The notes below the pieces were generated by a model. That model was given only the letters and a program-made list of their open reading frames with translations, made no database searches and was not told the origin of the DNA. This document shows positions 8,807 to 16,216 of a stretch of 64,000 nt of DNA, one piece after another; the first letter of the stretch is position 1; each line of letters opens with the position of its first letter. Both the position numbers and the translations under genes were made by a program. Location: the NCBI RefSeq assembly GCF_000238055.2, contig NZ_KE148312.1, positions 2,166,501 through 2,230,500 of the forward strand. Direction: 5' to 3'. Source of the stretch: Oribacterium parvum ACB1. GTDB lineage: Bacteria > Bacillota > Clostridia > Lachnospirales > Lachnospiraceae.

Positions 8807-9505
8807 TTACTCCCCTACCCTTCCTAACAATTCTCTATATCGATCGGTGATGGACATCCCGCGACTACTCCGTAATTCTTCAACATCTTCCATAGCAAGC
8901 AGTCTTCCTTCATTAAAGAAAAGCGCAAAGTTTACATAGGATTCCACCTCTTCCACTAGATGGCTGGATAATATAATTGTGCGATTATCCGACATCACTT
9001 CCAAAATCATCTTTTCGATTTCTTCTCTTGCAAGCAAATCCACTCCGTTAAAAGGCTCATCCAATATCAGAACCTTTGCTTCCCTTGCCAAGGTTGCCGC
9101 CACTCTTACCTTTTTATCCATTCCCGAAGAGAGCACCTTAAAAGGAGTTCGAAAGGGAATCTTCATTCTCTCGACCCATGATTTATATCTGATTTCATCA
9201 AAATCTTTAAAAAAGGTCTTATAATACTCCCCGAATTCCCCTACTGTCATGAAAGGATAGGCATGCGTCTCAGTAGGAAGATAGGCTACATCCGCCCTGC
9301 TTTTTATGGAAAGGGCTTTCCCATCTAAAAGAAGTTCTCCTTCACTCTGCTTTGTTAAACTTGCTATTATTTTCATGAAAGTGGTTTTTCCCGAACCGTT
9401 GGGTCCAAGAAAAGCGTATATTTTCCCGTCTCCCATCTCTACATTGACATGGTCCAAAGCTGTTCTTCCATTATATTTTTTCGATAAATTACTAGCTTGA
9501 AGCAT
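8807..9505 (-). CDS. ABC transporter ATP-binding protein, 232 aa
   Basis: Nucleotide-binding subunit driving the adjacent ABC-2 permease. Walker A is GPNGSGKTT (about 34–42), Walker B LILDEPFNGVD (about 155–165), and the H-loop is SSHL. The signature motif is LSSGMDKKV rather than the usual LSGGQ, a variation found in YtrB-like exporters. Its start overlaps the GntR gene by 14 bases, giving translational coupling: regulator, ATPase, permease. Confidence 0.93.
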   Translation of the reverse strand: MLQASNLSKKYNGRTALDHVNVEMGDGKIYAFLGPNGSGKTTFMKIIASLTKQSEGELLLDGKALSIKSRADVAYLPTETHAYPFMTVGEFGEYYKTFFKDFDEIRYKSWVERMKIPFRTPFKVLSSGMDKKVRVAATLAREAKVLILDEPFNGVDLLAREEIEKMILEVMSDNRTIILSSHLVEEVESYVNFALFFNEGRLLAMEDVEELRSSRGMSITDRYRELLGRVGE

Positions 9506-9854
9506 CTAACTCCTCCTCTAAATATTTCCTTAACTGCTCCTTTGAAACGGATAAATCCTTCATTCTTTGAAGAAACTCCCTACTATACTCTTTGGCAAGA
9601 TGTATTCTTTCCGTTTTTAATCTCTCTTCCTCTTCCGTCACAAAGGTTCCCATCCCCCTCTTGGTGTAACAAAGTCCCTTATGCTCCAGTTCCTGGTATA
9701 CTCTTTGGGCTGTATTGGGATTGATTTTATAGACTAGCGCAAGTTCTCTTCCCGAAGGCATCTTCGATCCCGGAGATAGTTTTCCGTTTAGCATATCTTT
9801 TATGATATCCATCTCCACTTGCTGGTAAATCGGAAGAGAGGGTTTGTATTGCAT
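9492..9854 (-). CDS. GntR-family (YtrA subfamily) transcriptional regulator
   Basis: Repressor of its own operon. The 120-residue protein has only the winged helix (QVEMDIIKDMLNGKLSPGSKMPSGRELA at about 12–39 includes the recognition helix region; NPNTAQRVYQELE at 50–62 is the DNA-reading helix; RGMGTFV the wing) plus a short C-terminal helical dimerisation tail, which is the YtrA type, without a large effector domain. It is the first gene of the ABC cassette. A palindrome fitting this class of regulator overlaps the promoter just upstream. Confidence 0.92.
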   Translation of the reverse strand: MQYKPSLPIYQQVEMDIIKDMLNGKLSPGSKMPSGRELALVYKINPNTAQRVYQELEHKGLCYTKRGMGTFVTEEEERLKTERIHLAKEYSREFLQRMKDLSVSKEQLRKYLEEELDASS

Positions 9855-9900
9855 TTTGCCTCCTTTCAGCGAATGTTTTTCGCTACATATTTCCTATATT

Positions 9901-9974
9901 TCAACTAGTGAATATGATTTCTTACTCAACTAGTGAACTATTTAAATAGTACACTAGTAGTCTAACGCTGTCAA
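9901..9974 (-). promoter_or_regulatory. Promoter and palindromic operator of the GntR–ABC operon
   Basis: On the minus strand −35 TTGACA (9974→9969), 17-base spacer, −10 TACTAT (9951→9946). A 28-base near-perfect palindrome, CTAGTG … CACTAG (9930–9957) with centre TATTTAAATA, covers the −10 and the spacer. A further half-site TCAACTAGTGAA at 9901–9912 repeats 9926–9937 in the same orientation. Binding here would block polymerase, which fits autorepression by the GntR protein. Confidence 0.8.
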
Positions 9975-10028
9975 GACTTAGATTTTGAAATTTTTACAGA
10001 AAGAGAGATTCCACCTTATTTTTAAACA

Positions 10029-10061
10029 CAAAAAAAGATACTGTCCTACGACAATATCTTT
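10029..10061 (-). terminator. Terminator after rpmB
   Basis: Stem AAAGATA-c-TGTC / GACA-a-TATCTTT (10034–10045 and 10050–10061), loop CTAC, followed leftward by seven T residues. It begins 12 bases after the rpmB stop. Confidence 0.85.
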
Positions 10062-10072
10062 CTAATCTTTCA

Positions 10073-10276
10073 TTATTCAGTAACGCCTGCAACAGCACGC
10101 TCAACTTTTCCGGAACGCAGGCAGGAAGTACAGACGTACATCTTCTTTGTACCGCCATCTACCTTCACTCTAACTGACTTCACATTTGCTTTCCACATCT
10201 TGTTCGATCTTCTATGTGAATGGCTTACTTGAATACCGAAATGTACTGCCTTCTCGCAAATAGCACACTTAGCCAT
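10073..10276 (-). CDS. rpmB: 50S ribosomal protein L28
   Basis: Ribosomal protein of the large subunit, 67 residues. The reading frame is open 10 codons further upstream, but the start is ATG at 10276: it gives the family N-terminus MAKCAICEKAVHFG and is preceded by GGGAGGTG at a good distance. Two Cys pairs, CAIC and CTSC, mark the zinc-binding form of L28. SHSHRRSNKMWKAN is the conserved RNA-binding stretch. Single-gene transcript with its own terminator. Confidence 0.97.
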   Translation of the reverse strand: MAKCAICEKAVHFGIQVSHSHRRSNKMWKANVKSVRVKVDGGTKKMYVCTSCLRSGKVERAVAGVTE

Positions 10277-10385
10277 GATTGCACCTCCCTCTTTTAAAAA
10301 ATCCACTGCTTTACAGCGACTATAGTACTATAGCAAAAATGATTTTAGATTGCAAGCAAAATTTATTTCTGGAAACCCTACAATT

Positions 10386-10907
10386 TTATTCCTCAAAATC
10401 CGATAAATCCAAATCAATCACATCATCCGCTTCTTCGATTTCTAAATCTTTATTTTCATTTCCGGAAAGTACGGTATATTTCTTAATCTCTTTCTCTTTT
10501 TTATCCTTTTCCACTAAGGAATTTAAGGCATCCTGCCCCTTTTGTTCAGCAGATTCACTTACCTTATTTCCTCCGGTTATCTTATCTATCGCCTCCGGAA
10601 TCATATCAATAATCTTGGATAAAGCGTCTTCATTCTTTACCCGAATTAGTTTTGTTCTTCCATTTTGAATGACCAGCATCGCCGCAGGTGTAATCCTGGA
10701 ATTCATTGCCCCGGCTCCGCCATCTCCTTTTTTAGTGTTCTCCTTTACAAAAGCACCGCTTGCCATTCCGCAGCTTACCTCCATAAGCGGCACCAAAACG
10801 GTATCTCCCAGCTTAATAGGCTCTCCTACCACCGTTTTGGATTGGATAAAACCATCCATCCCCTGAAACAGCTCTTGTATGAGTTCTTTTGTATTGTTAT
10901 TTGCCAT
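10386..10907 (-). CDS. ytfJ: GerW/YtfJ family protein
   Basis: Family first described as a B. subtilis sporulation/germination protein but common in non-spore-forming Clostridia. The 173-residue protein has the domain at about 1–100: TVVGEPIKLGDTVLVPL, then the Gly-rich segment with GDGGAGAG-like character (KKGDGGAGAMNSRITPAA), then VIQNGRTKLIRV. The C-terminal third is charged and acidic (ending DLDLSDFEE) and less conserved. No signal peptide. It overlaps the upstream DUF2953 C-terminal frame by 11 bases, the usual DUF2953–YtfJ pairing of Clostridia. Function outside sporulation is unknown. Confidence 0.9.
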   Translation of the reverse strand: MANNNTKELIQELFQGMDGFIQSKTVVGEPIKLGDTVLVPLMEVSCGMASGAFVKENTKKGDGGAGAMNSRITPAAMLVIQNGRTKLIRVKNEDALSKIIDMIPEAIDKITGGNKVSESAEQKGQDALNSLVEKDKKEKEIKKYTVLSGNENKDLEIEEADDVIDLDLSDFEE

Positions 10908-11319
10908 GCTTACCCCCCTTGAGGACCAATCTGCGAAATGCCCTGTTTCTTAAAAGACGAATCAGTAGAATCAATAGATGAATAAGACGAATCTTTCCTT
11001 CTAAACGAATATCTCCATAATAATAACTGTCTCCGAACTCCGGCACAAGAGTAATTTTATCCTGAATGAAAGGATAAACCAGTGCCACCCCTTCTAACAC
11101 CTGCCCCATAGTAGCAGGATCTTCTATAGAAAAATATATACTCCCTTTTGCTTTCCGAATTCGACAGGTCTTTAAAAAACGAAGTCCTTCCATCAAAACA
11201 AACGCAATCATTTCCCGCGTTTCATCTTTACCAAGCTCCTTTAATAAAACCTGTATTTCCTTCAAACTCCGAACTTTATCTCGAAAAAAATCAATCCATT
11301 TATTTATTGTATCCCTCAT
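10897..11319 (-). CDS. DUF2953-like protein, C-terminal half as a separate frame
   Basis: The 140 residues look like the second half of a DUF2953 protein, a membrane-anchored family found just before YtfJ: GSIYFSIEDPATMGQVLEGVALVYPF (quoted in part: IEDPATMGQVL) and GDIRLEGKIRLIHLL are the conserved core, with a basic tail. There is no membrane helix of its own at the N-terminus. Its ATG overlaps the stop of the preceding frame as ATGA (11316–11319), and GGAGGAG lies six bases upstream. Either the gene has truly split with coupled translation, or one product is made by frameshift. See the N-terminal half at 11316–11582. Confidence 0.75.
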   Translation of the reverse strand: MRDTINKWIDFFRDKVRSLKEIQVLLKELGKDETREMIAFVLMEGLRFLKTCRIRKAKGSIYFSIEDPATMGQVLEGVALVYPFIQDKITLVPEFGDSYYYGDIRLEGKIRLIHLLILLIRLLRNRAFRRLVLKGGKHGK

Positions 11320-11582
11320 TCTTCTCCTCCCTCTAATAGCGTGAAGAAAAGAATTTTCCCTCTATATCTCAGCTTTCCCTCTTTATATTCTCCTAAAAAG
11401 TGTACCCCGGGAAAGCGCAGATGAAAGTCTCCCTCCGGTCTCTCCGCTTCTTTCTCTTTACTGCCTTCAAGCTTGTAACGAAATGGAAAAAACAATAGAA
11501 AAAGAAGAAGCAAAAACAAGAACAGGAGAAGAACAGCTACTGCAATCAACACATACTTGAGAACTGTCAAGATTAGCAACAT
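11316..11582 (-). CDS. DUF2953-like protein, N-terminal membrane half
   Basis: 88 residues: a strongly hydrophobic helix (about 2–32, rich in Leu) followed by FPFRYKLEG, the characteristic start of DUF2953 proteins, then a short ectodomain ending LLEGGEE. In related genomes I would expect one protein of about 220 residues; this frame plus the next (88 + 140) adds up to that. The stop TGA overlaps the next ATG. Co-transcribed with the genes on both sides (10-base overlap upstream). Confidence 0.72.
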   Translation of the reverse strand: MLLILTVLKYVLIAVAVLLLFLFLLLLFLLFFPFRYKLEGSKEKEAERPEGDFHLRFPGVHFLGEYKEGKLRYRGKILFFTLLEGGEE

Positions 11583-11857
11583 ATCCCTTCTCCTTTTAGA
11601 CTCTCTTCCACCATGCAGGCCACCAGTTTAAGAGCATCTTTATACCCATAGGCTATCCCTAAAATCTCATCCTCTTTTCTGGGGAAATTGCTGATTTTTA
11701 GCATAGAAGACGGATAAAACTCATATAGATTCTTTCCATATCCGCTATAGACGATATAGCACATCGGTACTATATGACCCTCCCTAAGATTCTGCATCAG
11801 ATATGGAATATATTCTTTTGCCCTGGCACCAAAGCGCATTTTTTTTGATAAACGCAT
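11573..11857 (-). CDS. Conserved hypothetical protein, 94 aa
   Basis: I do not recognise this protein. It is short and basic at the N-terminus (MRLSKKMRFGARAKEYIPYL) with a conserved-looking middle (VYSGYGKNLYEFYPSSMLKISNFP) and a C-terminal helix (KDALKLVACMVEESL) ending in a Cys pair. No signal peptide or membrane helix. It is locked in the operon: its first base is shared with the cinA stop region (11857) and its end overlaps the DUF2953 N-terminal frame by 10 bases, which argues that it is translated. Confidence 0.65.
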   Translation of the reverse strand: MRLSKKMRFGARAKEYIPYLMQNLREGHIVPMCYIVYSGYGKNLYEFYPSSMLKISNFPRKEDEILGIAYGYKDALKLVACMVEESLKGEGICC

Positions 11858-12372
11858 TATTTTTTGTCCAAAAGATAGTCTCTAACCATAACAAGAGCAG
11901 CACCGCAAGCCTGTTCCCGTACTTCTTTTCTATTTCCGCCAAAGTGGAACTCTTCCACCTTTGTTTTTCCTCCGGCACAAACCGCAATATAAATTAAACC
12001 AACCTCTTTCCCTTCCAAGGCAGTAGGTCCTGCATTTCCTGTAATCGCCACGGCGATATCCGCCTCCGATTCCATCATGGCACCAATAGCCATCTCTTTT
12101 GCCGTAGTAGAGGACACGGCACCCTCTTTTCGAAGGAGTTCCTTCTTTACAGAAAGAAGTTTTCTCTTGGACTTATTGGAATAAGTTACATATCCCACCT
12201 TAAAGCAATCCGAAGCCCCTTCAACAGAAGTTATCGCTGCGGAAATCAGTCCTCCGGTAATGCTTTCAGCCGTCGTAATCGTTTTCTTCAAAGATTTTAG
12301 TATGCTGACAAGCTGCTCTTCAATTGGCGCATCCTCTGAGTAATTGATTTCTTTTTTCTTATCTCCCATCAA
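11857..12372 (-). CDS. pncC: CinA C-terminal domain protein, nicotinamide-nucleotide amidohydrolase
   Basis: Deamidates nicotinamide mononucleotide to nicotinate mononucleotide, recycling NAD breakdown products. The 171-residue protein is the stand-alone amidase form, without the N-terminal MoeA-like domain of full CinA. TTAESITGGLISAAIT (about 37–52) holds the catalytic Ser region, GYVTYSNKSK and ITGNAGP (family ITGxAGP) follow, and GLIYIAV precedes the last helix. The gene overlaps pgsA by 4 bases. Confidence 0.92.
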   Translation of the reverse strand: MMGDKKKEINYSEDAPIEEQLVSILKSLKKTITTAESITGGLISAAITSVEGASDCFKVGYVTYSNKSKRKLLSVKKELLRKEGAVSSTTAKEMAIGAMMESEADIAVAITGNAGPTALEGKEVGLIYIAVCAGGKTKVEEFHFGGNRKEVREQACGAALVMVRDYLLDKK

Positions 12373-12911
12373 AAGCCTCCTTCTTCTAAAACGGAACGGT
12401 TCTTATATAAGTAATCAATCAGGGAAATGATTGTAAGTGCCAATGACAGATAAACAAATCCTGTCGTCACAAGATTAAGTGCAGGAATTTGCAGAATAAG
12501 CAAAATAATCATCACCATCTGGCTCACCGTTTTAAATTTCCCAAAATAAGATGCGGCAATTACAACATTTTGCTCTACCGCAATCAAACGAAATCCGGAA
12601 ATAATAAATTCTCTGGAAATTAGAATAATGACGTACCAAGCAGGAAGATAGGAAAGCGGAATCATACAGATCATGGCGGCACAAACCAAAAGCTTATCAG
12701 CCAAGGGATCCATAAACTTTCCGAAATTGGTCACCAGATTCCTCTTCCTTGCAATATATCCGTCTAAAAAATCGGTAAAGGAAGCAATGCAGAAAACAGC
12801 ACAAGCTATCCAACGAAAGAGAAGCTCATTTTCTGCAGGAAAAAGCATAAAAAACACATAGACGGGAACCATCAAGGCTCTAAGTATTGTCAGTTTATTG
12901 GGAAGATTCAC
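12369..12911 (-). CDS. pgsA: CDP-diacylglycerol–glycerol-3-phosphate 3-phosphatidyltransferase
   Basis: Makes phosphatidylglycerophosphate, the committed step to phosphatidylglycerol and cardiolipin, in the cell membrane. The CDP-alcohol phosphotransferase signature D-G-x2-A-R-x8-G-x3-D-x3-D is present as DGYIAR … GKFMDPLAD (about residues 49–73), after the N-terminal MNLPNKLTILRA. Four to five membrane helices fill the 180 residues. It overlaps rimO by 17 bases and cinA by 4; pgsA–cinA is a common Firmicute neighbourhood. Confidence 0.96.
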   Translation of the reverse strand: MNLPNKLTILRALMVPVYVFFMLFPAENELLFRWIACAVFCIASFTDFLDGYIARKRNLVTNFGKFMDPLADKLLVCAAMICMIPLSYLPAWYVIILISREFIISGFRLIAVEQNVVIAASYFGKFKTVSQMVMIILLILQIPALNLVTTGFVYLSLALTIISLIDYLYKNRSVLEEGGF

Positions 12912-14166
12912 AATATTCTCCTATTAAATCATACCCTTCCGTGTCTATGATTCTCACACAGACAAAGTCTCCTACAGCTCTTTCCTCTCCCTTCAGGTAG
13001 ATAAAGCTGTCGATATCGGGATTATCCATATAGCTTCGAAGAACCAAGCGAGATTCTTCCTCATCAAAACCTACTACAAGAGCCTTTAAGACTCTGCCCT
13101 TCTGCTCTTCCGCCTTTTGGAAAGCAATTTCCTGCTGTAACTCCATAATACGAGAAAGCCTTTTGTTCTTTACACTTTCCGGAACTTGATTGTCCATGGT
13201 TGCCGCATAGGTTCCTTCTTCTTGAGAATATGGAAATACCCCCAAACGGTCAAAGCGCTCTTCTCTGATAAAAGAAAGCACATCCTCCAGGTCTTCTTCC
13301 GTTTCACCCGGAAAGCCGGTAATTAAAGTCGTTCTTAAGCAAATGTCCGGAATCTCTCTCCTTAGTAAAGCAATCTTCTCCTTTAATTCTGCTCTTCTGG
13401 TTTTTCTATTCATCACCTTTAAAATTCGGTCGGAAGAATGCTGGATAGGCAAGTCCAGATAATGACAAACTTTCGGATTATCCCGGATTTCCTCAATAAG
13501 AGGAAGTTCGATTTCTTCCGGATAACAATATAGAACCCGAATCCATTCCAGTCCCTCAATTTCCCCCAATGCATGAAGCAGCTTATGTAAGGACTTTTCT
13601 CCATAGAGATCTGTTCCATACAGGGTGGTTTCCTGCGCCACCAAAATAAGTTCCTTCGCCCCTTCCAGCACAAGCTGTCCGGCCTCCTCTAAAATCTGCT
13701 CCATCGGAATGGAACGGTAGTGTCCTCGAAGACGCGGAATAATACAATAACTGCAATACTTGTCGCAACCTTCCGCAATCTTTAGGTAGCGGGTATACCT
13801 TTCCCCACTTTCCACTCTCTTCATCTGCTTGTCCAGTCGACTCACATAGTCCTTTACGGAAGCAATCTCGTCTATCTCCGGAAGCTCCTTACGGATCTCA
13901 TCCTTATATCTCTCCACCAAACAGCCGGCTACAATCAGCTTTTGTAATTTTCCCGTCTTTTTGTATTCTGCCAGCTCCAAAATCGTATTGATACTTTCTT
14001 CTTTTGCCGGACCAATAAAAGAGCAGGTATTGACTATGGCAATATCCGCTTCCGCAGGATCCATAGTTACCTTTGCTCCTTCATACTTTTCCAAGAGCTC
14101 TGATAAGAGTTTTTCGGAGTCTACCCTATTCTTATCACAGCCCAAACTTTCCAGATATAAATTCAT
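12895..14166 (-). CDS. rimO: Ribosomal protein S12 methylthiotransferase RimO
   Basis: Radical-SAM enzyme that adds a methylthio group to Asp88 of ribosomal protein S12. The 423 residues contain the three-Cys N-terminal UPF0004 domain (LGCDKNRVDSE at 8–18, NTCSFIG about 45–51, AGCLVERY about 80–87), the radical-SAM CxxxCxxC (CDKYCSYC, about 133–140) with IPRLRGHYRS, and a C-terminal TRAM domain. LGCDKNRVD is RimO- rather than MiaB-like. It shares one base with the rpoZ stop. Confidence 0.96.
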   Translation of the reverse strand: MNLYLESLGCDKNRVDSEKLLSELLEKYEGAKVTMDPAEADIAIVNTCSFIGPAKEESINTILELAEYKKTGKLQKLIVAGCLVERYKDEIRKELPEIDEIASVKDYVSRLDKQMKRVESGERYTRYLKIAEGCDKYCSYCIIPRLRGHYRSIPMEQILEEAGQLVLEGAKELILVAQETTLYGTDLYGEKSLHKLLHALGEIEGLEWIRVLYCYPEEIELPLIEEIRDNPKVCHYLDLPIQHSSDRILKVMNRKTRRAELKEKIALLRREIPDICLRTTLITGFPGETEEDLEDVLSFIREERFDRLGVFPYSQEEGTYAATMDNQVPESVKNKRLSRIMELQQEIAFQKAEEQKGRVLKALVVGFDEEESRLVLRSYMDNPDIDSFIYLKGEERAVGDFVCVRIIDTEGYDLIGEYCESSQ

Positions 14167-14585
14167 TATTCCTCACTATCCGAAGAATAGTCTCCGTCAG
14201 AATAATCATCTTCCTCGCCGTCTTCCTGCAAGTAGTCGTCATTCTCCGCCTCGGAGTCCAGATCTACCTCTTCTTCGTCATCTAGGTCATCATCCAAAGC
14301 ATAGCGGGAATAATCCTCTACCTCCGTAGTGGGATTCATCGGCTCCTCTTCATAGTCCAAACCTTTTTCAACATTTACCAGATTCTTGGAGATTTCTTCA
14401 ATTGCAATGGAAAGAGGTTTTCTGTCTTCCTCCGCCTTAACCAAAGGTGCATCCCCGTCAATAATCTGACGTGCTCTCTTTGCACTGGCAATTACTACAG
14501 AATAGCGAGATTGCACTTCCAATTCTCCCTCTTCTCTATTCTTATTCATAGAATCAATCAAGTCATTGTATGTTGGACGCAGCAT
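14166..14585 (-). CDS. rpoZ: RNA polymerase omega subunit with acidic C-terminal extension
   Basis: Small RNA polymerase subunit that helps assemble beta-prime. Residues 1–75 carry the omega core: MLRPTYNDLID, SRYSVVIASAKRARQIIDG, and KPLSIAIEEI. The remaining 64 or so residues are unusual: about half are Asp or Glu, with one Arg and no Lys after the start of the tail, and the protein reaches 139 residues against about 70–90 for typical omega. The tail is in frame, rich in Tyr and Ser, and runs up to the rimO start. The gene overlaps gmk by 23 bases, the standard gmk–rpoZ pair. Confidence 0.88.
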   Translation of the reverse strand: MLRPTYNDLIDSMNKNREEGELEVQSRYSVVIASAKRARQIIDGDAPLVKAEEDRKPLSIAIEEISKNLVNVEKGLDYEEEPMNPTTEVEDYSRYALDDDLDDEEEVDLDSEAENDDYLQEDGEEDDYSDGDYSSDSEE

Positions 14586-15204
14586 CTTCTATCCTCCTTA
14601 AGTCCTTTCGGATTTTTTCAATTAAATCTAAATGTGCCTCTACCCTATCATGAGACGCACGAATTAGATTATGCAGTTTTTCCGTACATGTGTCAATATC
14701 CGCATTGACCAGAATATAATCGTAGGCCTCTACGCCTTCCGACTCTACTATAGCCCTCCCCAATCGTTTATTGACCGTTTCTTCATCTTCCGTGTTTCTT
14801 CCGATAAGACGATTTCTTAACTCTTCCGCAGAAGGAGGGGTCATGAAAATGAGAAGACTGTTCGGGAATTTCTTCTTAATCTTCAGAGCTCCCTGTATCT
14901 CTATTTCCAAAATTACATCTTTTCCCTGATTCAAGCAATCCTCTACAAACTTTCTGGGCGTACCGTAATAGTTATCCACATACTTTGCATACTCAACAAG
15001 CTCGTCACTGTCAATCATCTCTTCAAAGCGGGGCTTACTCACAAAAAAATAGGACTTTCCCTCTTCTTCACCCTTCCTCGGCGCTCTTGTTGTTGCTGAA
15101 ATGGATAACGCATAGTTATCATACTTCTCCGTTATCCTTTTCATAATGGTTCCCTTCCCTGCTCCCGAAAAGCCGGAAACCACAACTAAAATCCCCTTAT
15201 CCAT
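14563..15204 (-). CDS. gmk: Guanylate kinase
   Basis: Phosphorylates GMP to GDP with ATP. The 213 residues start MDKGILVVVSGFSGAGKGT with the P-loop GFSGAGKGT (about 11–19); TTRAPRKGEEEGKSYFFVS is the GMP-binding segment; IFMTPPSAEELRNRL and RGRNTED-like RLIGRNTEDEE form the lid. Complete and of normal length. First of the gmk–rpoZ–rimO–pgsA–cinA string and preceded by yicC with 19 bases between. Confidence 0.96.
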   Translation of the reverse strand: MDKGILVVVSGFSGAGKGTIMKRITEKYDNYALSISATTRAPRKGEEEGKSYFFVSKPRFEEMIDSDELVEYAKYVDNYYGTPRKFVEDCLNQGKDVILEIEIQGALKIKKKFPNSLLIFMTPPSAEELRNRLIGRNTEDEETVNKRLGRAIVESEGVEAYDYILVNADIDTCTEKLHNLIRASHDRVEAHLDLIEKIRKDLRRIEDAASNIQ

Positions 15205-15223
15205 ACTATTCCCTTCTATACTC

Positions 15224-16093
15224 TTATTCGATGTTTTGTACCTGTTCTCTCATTTTCTCAATACAGTTTTTAGCCTTAAGACCTATATCCGTAATCTCTA
15301 AATCACTTGCTTTGGAAAGAATGGTATTACTCTCTCGGTTCATCTCCTGCATCAGAAAGTCCAAGTCTCGCCCTACTGCCTGTTCCTCTTTAAGGATTGC
15401 CTGCATTCTATGCACATGACTATCGAGTCTTGTAATCTCTTCGTCTGTACTAACCTTGTCGGAAAAAATGGCGACCTCTTCTAAGAGCCTTCCCTCATCT
15501 ATCTCTCGACCTGCCAGGCTTTCTTCTATCTTCTTCCGAAGGCGGTTCTCATATTGTATACGAAGCTTCGGCTCCTTTTCCTTCAAAAAGCGAAGATAAT
15601 CCTCCATTTCCTGCAGTTTCATCTCAAGGTCTGCCCGTAACTTCTCTCCTTCCAAAGAGCGGGATCGAACAAACTCCTGAATGGCCGCATCCACTATCTC
15701 CAGGATGACCGTTTCATTATCCTCATCCTCTTCTTCCGTTAGATGAAAAACTTCAGGATAAAAAAATAAGGAATTCCCGCTTAGGTTAAACGGAAGGTCA
15801 AGTTCCTTCGAAAGTTTCTCAATCTCTTCTTTATATCTTTTTGCCAATACTGTATTTACCAGCAGCTTCTTCTCTTTTTCACCGCCATCCTCTATGGAAA
15901 GATAAACCTCCACCTTTCCTCTGGAAATGTTTTTTTTCAGCAATTCTCTGATTTTCATTTCCATTGCTTGAAAGCTTCTGGGTAATCTAAAGCTTAAATC
16001 CAAAAAACGGGAATTGACGGATTTTATCTCCACCGTGACTATCTGTCCTGCGTTTTCCGCCTTGGCTCTGCCAAATCCGGTCATACTTTTCAT
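15224..16093 (-). CDS. yicC: YicC family endoribonuclease-like protein
   Basis: Conserved YicC/YloC protein, 289 residues, reported in other bacteria as an endoribonuclease acting on small RNAs. N-terminal MKSMTGFGRA and EIKSVNSRFLDLSFRLP (split here: VNSRFLDLSFRLP) are the family hallmark; the C-terminal DUF1732 part has DKVSTDEEITRLDSHV, GRDLDFLMQEMNRESNTI and the end motif IGLKAKNCIEKMREQVQN. It heads the gmk operon, as in most Firmicutes. GGAGAAC lies about 10 bases ahead of the ATG. Confidence 0.93.
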   Translation of the reverse strand: MKSMTGFGRAKAENAGQIVTVEIKSVNSRFLDLSFRLPRSFQAMEMKIRELLKKNISRGKVEVYLSIEDGGEKEKKLLVNTVLAKRYKEEIEKLSKELDLPFNLSGNSLFFYPEVFHLTEEEDEDNETVILEIVDAAIQEFVRSRSLEGEKLRADLEMKLQEMEDYLRFLKEKEPKLRIQYENRLRKKIEESLAGREIDEGRLLEEVAIFSDKVSTDEEITRLDSHVHRMQAILKEEQAVGRDLDFLMQEMNRESNTILSKASDLEITDIGLKAKNCIEKMREQVQNIE

Positions 16094-16113
16094 TTCGGAA
16101 GTTCTCCTTTTCC

Positions 16114-16177
16114 TTGAGTTTTTTCCACCTTTAGCCTATCCTAGGAAATGCAAGTTATCAGTATAAAATATGATAAC
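16114..16177 (+). promoter_or_regulatory. Candidate rqcH promoter with an inverted repeat in the leader
   Basis: TTGAGT (16114–16119), 17 bases, TATCCT (16137–16142) is a reasonable sigma-A-type promoter ahead of rqcH. Just downstream GTTATCA (16154–16160) and TGATAAC (16171–16177) form a seven-base inverted repeat around a 10-base AT-rich centre, either a leader hairpin or an operator. Confidence 0.45.
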
Positions 16178-16216
16178 AAGGGCAAAAGGCTTTTTCAAGA
16201 AGTAAAGGATGGATTT

